Source: Buxus sempervirens
Taxonomy: Eukaryota; Streptophyta; Magnoliopsida; Buxales; Buxaceae
DNA length: 64,000 bases
Direction of reading: 5' to 3'
Assembly (NCBI GenBank): GCA_947561395.2
Contig: OX387182.1
Span: 54,459,283-54,523,282 of the forward strand
The notes beneath the pieces are model-generated. The model saw nothing but the letters and a program-made list of their open reading frames with translations, was not told where the DNA came from and searched no databases. The translations under genes and the position numbers were made by a program. Each line of letters starts with the position of its first letter. Positions within the stretch are counted from its first letter, which is position 1. This document shows positions 58,593 through 64,000 of the stretch, piece by piece.

Positions 58593-61500
58593 ATGTCGGT
58601 TTCGTTGGCGCAGTTCGAGCATCCGAGAACCGGAGTTTCGAACACGGTATGGTTTTCTTTTGTTTTTGTTTTTACTTTATATTTTTTTTCATTTTCCGTT
58701 CAGGTTTGTTGTGGTTGTTGCTGTTGGATTTGGATTAGAACATTTTTCTTGTGCATAATTGTAATGCAGTTCTTTGATTAATTTGTTAATGTTTGAATCT
58801 TTGTTTCTTTTTAATTTTTTTTCTTTCGGAAGGTCTAGGTGTGGAACTCTTTGAATACCTTTAATTTTGTGATTTGGGTTTCGGTTAAAGAAGTCCTAGT
58901 TCGATACTACTTTATATCAGTCTTTACGATTCCTGAACCAGCAGTATAGCATAGTTCGTGTAATATGAATGCTGATTTTGATCATCTTTAATCGTTGCAT
59001 AGTGTTCATATTCAAGCTACAAAGTGATTATTTAATGTATGCCTGAATTTGTGTCTGGCTTAAAGTATTTCGGGGGCTGTATTAGTATCTGGATGTGGTA
59101 GATGTTCTTTACACGATGTATTGTTTCCCATTATGGCTTGCGAAATGGCACAGATTTTACCAGCATTTCCAGGGTTACAGCTTTGATTGATGAATATTCT
59201 TGATATCTAAGAGGAAATTTCATCTGTTTCTCTATTCTGGATTTTGTTTTTTCATTTTTTTTATGTGTGTTACTGTTAGCCATACCAGATGTTAGGCAGT
59301 GTTTAAGAATAGTACCTCTCTGATATTCGAGTTTCGTTCTGCAGGTTTTCAAGAGTGGCCCACTTTTCATATCATCAAGAGGTTAGTAAATCTGATTCAT
59401 TTTCTTCCATATACTCTTTATGCCCATCTATTTTCTGTTTTCCTTTCATCTTCTCAATTTCCCCAGAAATTTTTTTGGGGATTTTTGTTCAAATAGAATC
59501 TGGATACGTGTTTATATATATTGAATTTAAATAGGGAATGCACAACAAATTATGCATCAACTGTATTATTATTATTTTTCATACGTTTCCAGTTTAATTT
59601 CATTGCATATAAATTTTTTTATCTGTACAAATTTATTGTAGTATATTTCTTTCAATAAATTTATTGTATGATATTTATATGAATAAAAAGGAAGGGCCAA
59701 GCCCATTTTTCATGAAAAACTTGCACAGATTATTGCATGAAAAAAATAACCTATCCTATACTTGTTTATGGCCCCAAAGTATAACTACAGGCATTTACAG
59801 ACAAGGACAAAACCAAATTCATGAATTTGGAGAGGATAGAAGTCTAATGGAAGGAAAAAAAAAGGACACGAACAAAATGGCACTGACCTCATGCGCCCCA
59901 TGATTAAGGATTTGTGTTGCTGATCCCAGTTAGCTGGGATAAGGCATTTGTTGTTGTTGTAATTATAATATCTTGCTGTTTGGACATTTTAATGAATTTT
60001 AATCTTGAAACCTTGCAGGAATAGGTTGGAAGTCCTGGAAGAAGCGCTGGTTCATCCTCACTCGCACGTCTCTGGTTTTCTTTAAGAATGATCCTGTCAG
60101 TATCAACCTTACTCTAATCACTTTGTTGTTCTACCAATCACTAAGTTGCAAAAGAAAAAACTCGTTTTCCATAGTTACGAGTGATTGGGATATGCTAATA
60201 AGTAGCGGACACAATTAGTTGGATAACTGAAAATTGAAGAATATGTACCCATGAATATTATTGAAGAATCATTGTGCAAATTGTGCTGGCATAATGTCGA
60301 CCATGGTCCGATTGCCCATTTGCTCAGAATCACCACATGAGGATAGCATGTTGCTGTCCATAAAGTCTGGTTCTGCTGTTCAGGAGCATATTCTACATAG
60401 ATCACCCTCACAAGGTTTAGATTTTGGAAATCCCACGATCCAAATAATGTGAAGCTGTAGTGACTACTTAGGGAGTGCCACATTTTTTTTAAATGTAGGT
60501 GAGAAAAGAAAGTTTAATATGCGAAGAGTGATAAAAAATGGTTTTAAAGAAATCTATATTGACGGATGGTTCTAAAGAAATCTATTAGATCTAATGATAA
60601 ACTCTTTCGAGATCAATATTGTATTTCCAAGGAAAAACAAGTCTTTGTAATAAAACAAAAGAGCATACTTGATGAACCTTTTTAAATTGAAACTTAGAAG
60701 CAATGAAAGGGAGAGATAGGTGATAACGATAAATATTAGTTCAATAATAAAAATAAAACCATAGAAAATGTACATATTGATATAGTATGATTTTAAAAAA
60801 ATACAATTGGATTTACTATTATTCCAGAATTAATGTTGCATTTAGAAAGTAGTTTCCACATCATCAGTAGTATACGCATCGTGGTGCACACTTTGGAGGT
60901 TGTTCATCCCAACTCCCATGCAGGTAGTGTAATTTGATGCTCCCTTGTATTGACTTCCTTAGCAACTTGCGCCTATCCATTATTTGGTCTTTGACAATGT
61001 GAAAATTACTCAAGATTCTGCATTGTAAAGGTGTGTACTGGCTACAGTCCTGAACTTTGGCCTTATATTTTTTATTTTTTGTTTTTGAAAAGTTTCTGCC
61101 ATTAGAATTCAATTCGCGTCTCTCATACGGGTCTTTACCATGACACAAAGTGATTGTCCCTTGGTGCATCATATGATACCACTCCAAATTTCCCTTGTTT
61201 CAACTGGAGTCTTAGCGTGGTTAGTTATTTTGATATTCAATAAACAAATGGGAAAATGGTAGGTATTTCAAATATTCAAATTGTGCAAAACAGAAAAGGA
61301 TCATTCAGCCTTGAGCTTGAAAATAAGTTAAACAAAAAACCGAATACTTGTAGTCAAGAATTTGGGCTTAACTGGGTTGTACTTATGGTTGATAACGGGC
61401 ATGCTTACATGTCATGAGTTATAATCTTCATAGTCTGGAAATTTTTATGGGAACTCAAATGCTTGTTAAGGCAGGGACTTATGCTGTAGTGGTAAATTAT

Positions 61501-62806
61501 GTATATTTGAGCCTCTGATGCTTTGTTCCATGCCAGGGAGTCTAGCATTCATCTTGGTTGTACTGATGATCACTTCTGACAAGAAACCTGATATTCGGAA
61601 TCATCTGCATGATAATTCAATATTGATAACTGTTGAATTTATAATTTGCTAGGACAAATAAAGTAAATCCAGAAATGTATAGCTTGTATGTATGTTTTGC
61701 CCTGTAGATGATAAAAAAGGGTAAGAGTTGCATAAATTGGGATTCATTTAAGTTGGCACCATTTCCTTTAGGAACAAAATGGTGGAGAAGCATAAATCAT
61801 GATTCATCTAATTGGCGCCATTTCCATGTCACCTTTTAAATTGTTCACAGGATCTCATATGCGGTGCTTTTGAAAGTACTATTCCAATATATATATGTAT
61901 ATATATGTCTGTATGCATACATGTATTTGTTCATTCATGCACGCTCACATGTATGTATGTATATTCTGTTGATCTTGACTGACACTAAAATTGTGGTACC
62001 ATGCCTGACCTTGTATTGAACACAGTCATGAAGTAGCTTTCCACATGTAATTAATGTTGGTAATTTTTCTATGTTTAAATTGTATAACGGATGTTGGACA
62101 TTTAGCTGTCATTGCTTGGTAAAATATCATGATGTTTATGTGGTCTGTGCCTTTTTTCCTGTGAACTCTAATGATTACCTCACCTGCATAGTCCCTTTTA
62201 GTTAGTTCATCTTTCAGAAGCTTAGACTGTATACTAGTTTTCTGGTAATTGTGTGTGTATGGAGCAGATACTGACTACTTTTGGTTTTTTATTTTTTATT
62301 TTTTGTTAGAGTGCCCTTCCCCAGAGAGGTGGTGAAGTAAATCTTACTCTTGGGGGTATTGATTTGAACAATTCGGGAAGGTATGTATGATATATGCTGT
62401 TTTGGAGTTATCTTGGCCATTTCTCATGGTTTCTATTGGTTATGCTGCAGTGTTGTGGTCAGGGAGGACAAAAAGTTGTTGACTGTTCTTTTCCCTGATG
62501 GACGTGATGGGCGGGCTTTCACCCTTAAGGTTCTCAACTTGCTGCTTGGTTTCTGTTTCATTTGTCTCTTTCATGTTTGTTGACAAGTATATTTCTTGAT
62601 TATATGTCATAATTCTTTGTCAGACCAAATGAGCTTATGTTTAATCTCTTATGAATTACAGGCTGAGTCATCTGAAGATTTGTATGAGTGGAAGACTGCG
62701 TTGGAACATGCTCTTGCTCAAGCGCCAAGTGCTGCCCTCGTGATTGGTCACAATGGGATTTTCAGAAATGATACAACCGATACAACTGATGGGTCCTTCC
62801 CTCAAT
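58593..62806 (+). CDS. PHGAP: PH-domain RhoGAP (PHGAP/REN1 family), exons 1-6
   Basis: Six exons with GT-AG introns: 58593-58646, 59345-59381, 60019-60095, 62310-62380, 62451-62529 and 62662-62806. All reading phases match. The start MSVSLAQFEHPRTGVSNT joins in frame to VFKSGPLFISS. The encoded part is a complete PH domain: KSGPLFISSRGIGWKSWKKR, WFILTRTSLVFFKNDP, GGEVNLTLGGIDLNNSGS, LLTVLFPDGRDGRAFTLKAE and EDLYEWKTALEHALAQAPSA. It continues into VIGHNGIFRND. In this plant family the PH domain is followed by a RhoGAP domain and coiled coils, which restrain ROP GTPases at the plasma membrane. Those exons lie beyond the window. The symbol is at family level only; I cannot tell PHGAP1/2 from REN1 orthologues with certainty. 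Intron 3 (60096-62309) is 2.2 kb. Confidence 0.92.
59690..59962 (+). mobile_element. Possible RTE-LINE or SINE 3' end in RhoGAP intron 2
   Basis: Ends with gatcccagttagctgggata, aggcatt and (ttg)n, a common 3' tail of plant RTE-type LINEs and their SINEs. Upstream sequence is not identifiable, and no TSD was found. Confidence 0.4.
60096..62309 (+). other. Intron 3 of the RhoGAP gene
   Basis: AT-rich with no independent gene recognised. TG/TA-rich simple sequence at about 61,890-61,965. Confidence 0.7.
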
Positions 62807-63083
62807 GTTCGTTTTTTCATCCTAGCTTTATATCTTAGTGTACTTTTTTGTAGTCTTCTTTTTGTTTGTTGTATCTTTGTAGTTTGCTTTTCAACATAGT
62901 TTAAAAATAGTATAACTAGCAAGGTTTTTCCCTTCAATGTCCATAAGTGAATAAAAAATACAAGGACTTATCAATGAACAGTGATTTTAGCCTATTGTTC
63001 ATCAGAATCAATTGGTCTCTAAATGATTACAATTTTCAACATAGTTTAATTTTTATACCAAAGTTCTCTAATTTCAACTTATG

Positions 63084-64000
63084 TGTAATGCCCCAAATCT
63101 GGTATTAATAATAATGATATAATTCCATGGATTGGAGTGGAGTGTGACTGTAATTCTCACCTCATGTGAGAATTAAGCCATTCAAGTGTTCCACTTTATC
63201 GAAATTGATTTAAACATAAAACAGTGATTCAAATTTAAATAAATTGAAACAAGGCACAATTAAAATAAATTAGAGTATGATACTAAATGAAAGTGCAGAA
63301 ACAATTCATTAATAATATAATGTGTATCCCAAAAAATTTCAACCTATAAACAAATAACGAATGAATCAATGTAACTAAAATGAACTATAAAATCCAAATG
63401 AATATTTCCAGTCAACTGAAATAAATCTAATTATTTTACGTAGACTTAATGCCTCAGTATGTCTATCCCAGAAAAGTCTAGCGAATCAAATCCTGATTTT
63501 TTGAATAGTACCTGCATGTGATAAAAATAGCGAATTATGCTCAGTATGTGGTATTATGCACACTTAATTTTCATTGGAAATTCTAGGCATGTAGAATAAC
63601 CCGAAGAAACAAACAAACCAAAATTAAATTAATGCAAATGCAGTTGTATTTTTGTCCAATTTCATGAAATGTTAGGATGCATGGGCGATATAAATAGAAT
63701 CTTCTAGACTACGATGACATGCAAAAGCAGCAAAACAGATAAAGGCATGTGCAACCAAGCATGTTGCATGATAATGCAATGTTGAGTGTATTAGACACAT
63801 ACATTTCAGCTACTGGATCCAGGCTCCTGACCAGGGGATTTGTCAATAACATTCTATGTGAATATTGCAGATCTATGGGATTTGAGCTGATCGGATCATA
63901 ACGCTGAGCCATTATTTTTGGAAATGGGTAATGCACCTGCATATATCCCAGACATTCCTGTGAAAGCCTGTCTCCAATACCTAATATGGTTTCAATTTAA
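63084..64000 (-). mobile_element. LTR element (minus strand) in the RhoGAP intron, cut by the window end
   Basis: Begins TGTAATGCCCC on the plus strand, the same terminus as the minus-strand LTR at 23,287. The following ~900 bp are non-coding and AT-rich. It lies in the intron after exon 6; the right end is outside the window. Confidence 0.55.

Noticed and set aside
58280..58738. 152-codon plus-strand frame over RhoGAP exon 1
   Set aside because: It has no ATG start, begins in the GA repeat and runs through the splice donor at 58,647; the 18-codon exon in another frame gives the conserved protein.

Overview
The window is plant nuclear DNA, most likely from a dicot. It holds spliced genes with GT-AG introns, LTR retrotransposons of chromovirus and Tat/Ogre type, a Cassandra-type TRIM with a 5S rRNA-like LTR, plant LINEs with an RNase H domain, a Helitron-like element and AT-rich spacers. 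I recognise two host genes, one near each end, separated by about 50 kb of nested mobile DNA. All calls come from reading the sequence; no database was searched. Left side (1-8,036): two LINE fragments meet at the edge, then a decayed LINE ORF1, a LINE RNase H remnant, and the first two coding exons (minus strand) of a FYVE zinc-finger protein. Its remaining exons are not recognisable here. A nearly intact chromovirus (8,354-13,485, TSD tcttc, LTRs differing at 2 of 355 positions) sits about 545 bp upstream of the FYVE start codon. Its single long gag-pol frame is broken only by one TGA in the zinc knuckle. Middle-left (15,412-29,361): a Helitron-like element carries a large solo LTR, which carries a second solo LTR with perfect TSD gtgag. 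Next comes a minus-strand solo LTR that itself holds another. Centre (30,611-35,629): two Cassandra copies in inverted orientation enclose a broken gypsy LTR and gag. The whole block is flanked by the 5-bp repeat tcgtc, as though it integrated as one unit. Centre-right (35,763-48,856): a 5'-truncated LINE with 13-bp TSD gatacattaaagt is split by a 10.8-kb rearranged Tat/Ogre element with TSD cctgc. That element contains an inverted gag-protease segment, two head-to-head LTR pieces, a 75-bp minisatellite and arrays of 39-bp repeats. Each 39-bp unit contains a 9-7-9 dyad. Right side: a 3.24-kb direct duplication (49,282-52,522 and 53,716-56,970) is separated by an LTR fragment. The duplicated unit contains a 34-bp-arm hairpin and a CCA-rich element with MITE-like ends. 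The window closes with six coding exons (plus strand) of a PH-domain RhoGAP of the PHGAP/REN1 family. That gene runs off the window through an intron carrying another LTR element. The two host genes are typical plant membrane-trafficking and ROP-signalling components; nothing in the sequence links them. The strongest candidates for something undescribed are the 39-bp-period dyad arrays shared by diverged LTR and leader sequences, and the two composite insertions with head-to-head LTRs bounded by clean 5-bp duplications.
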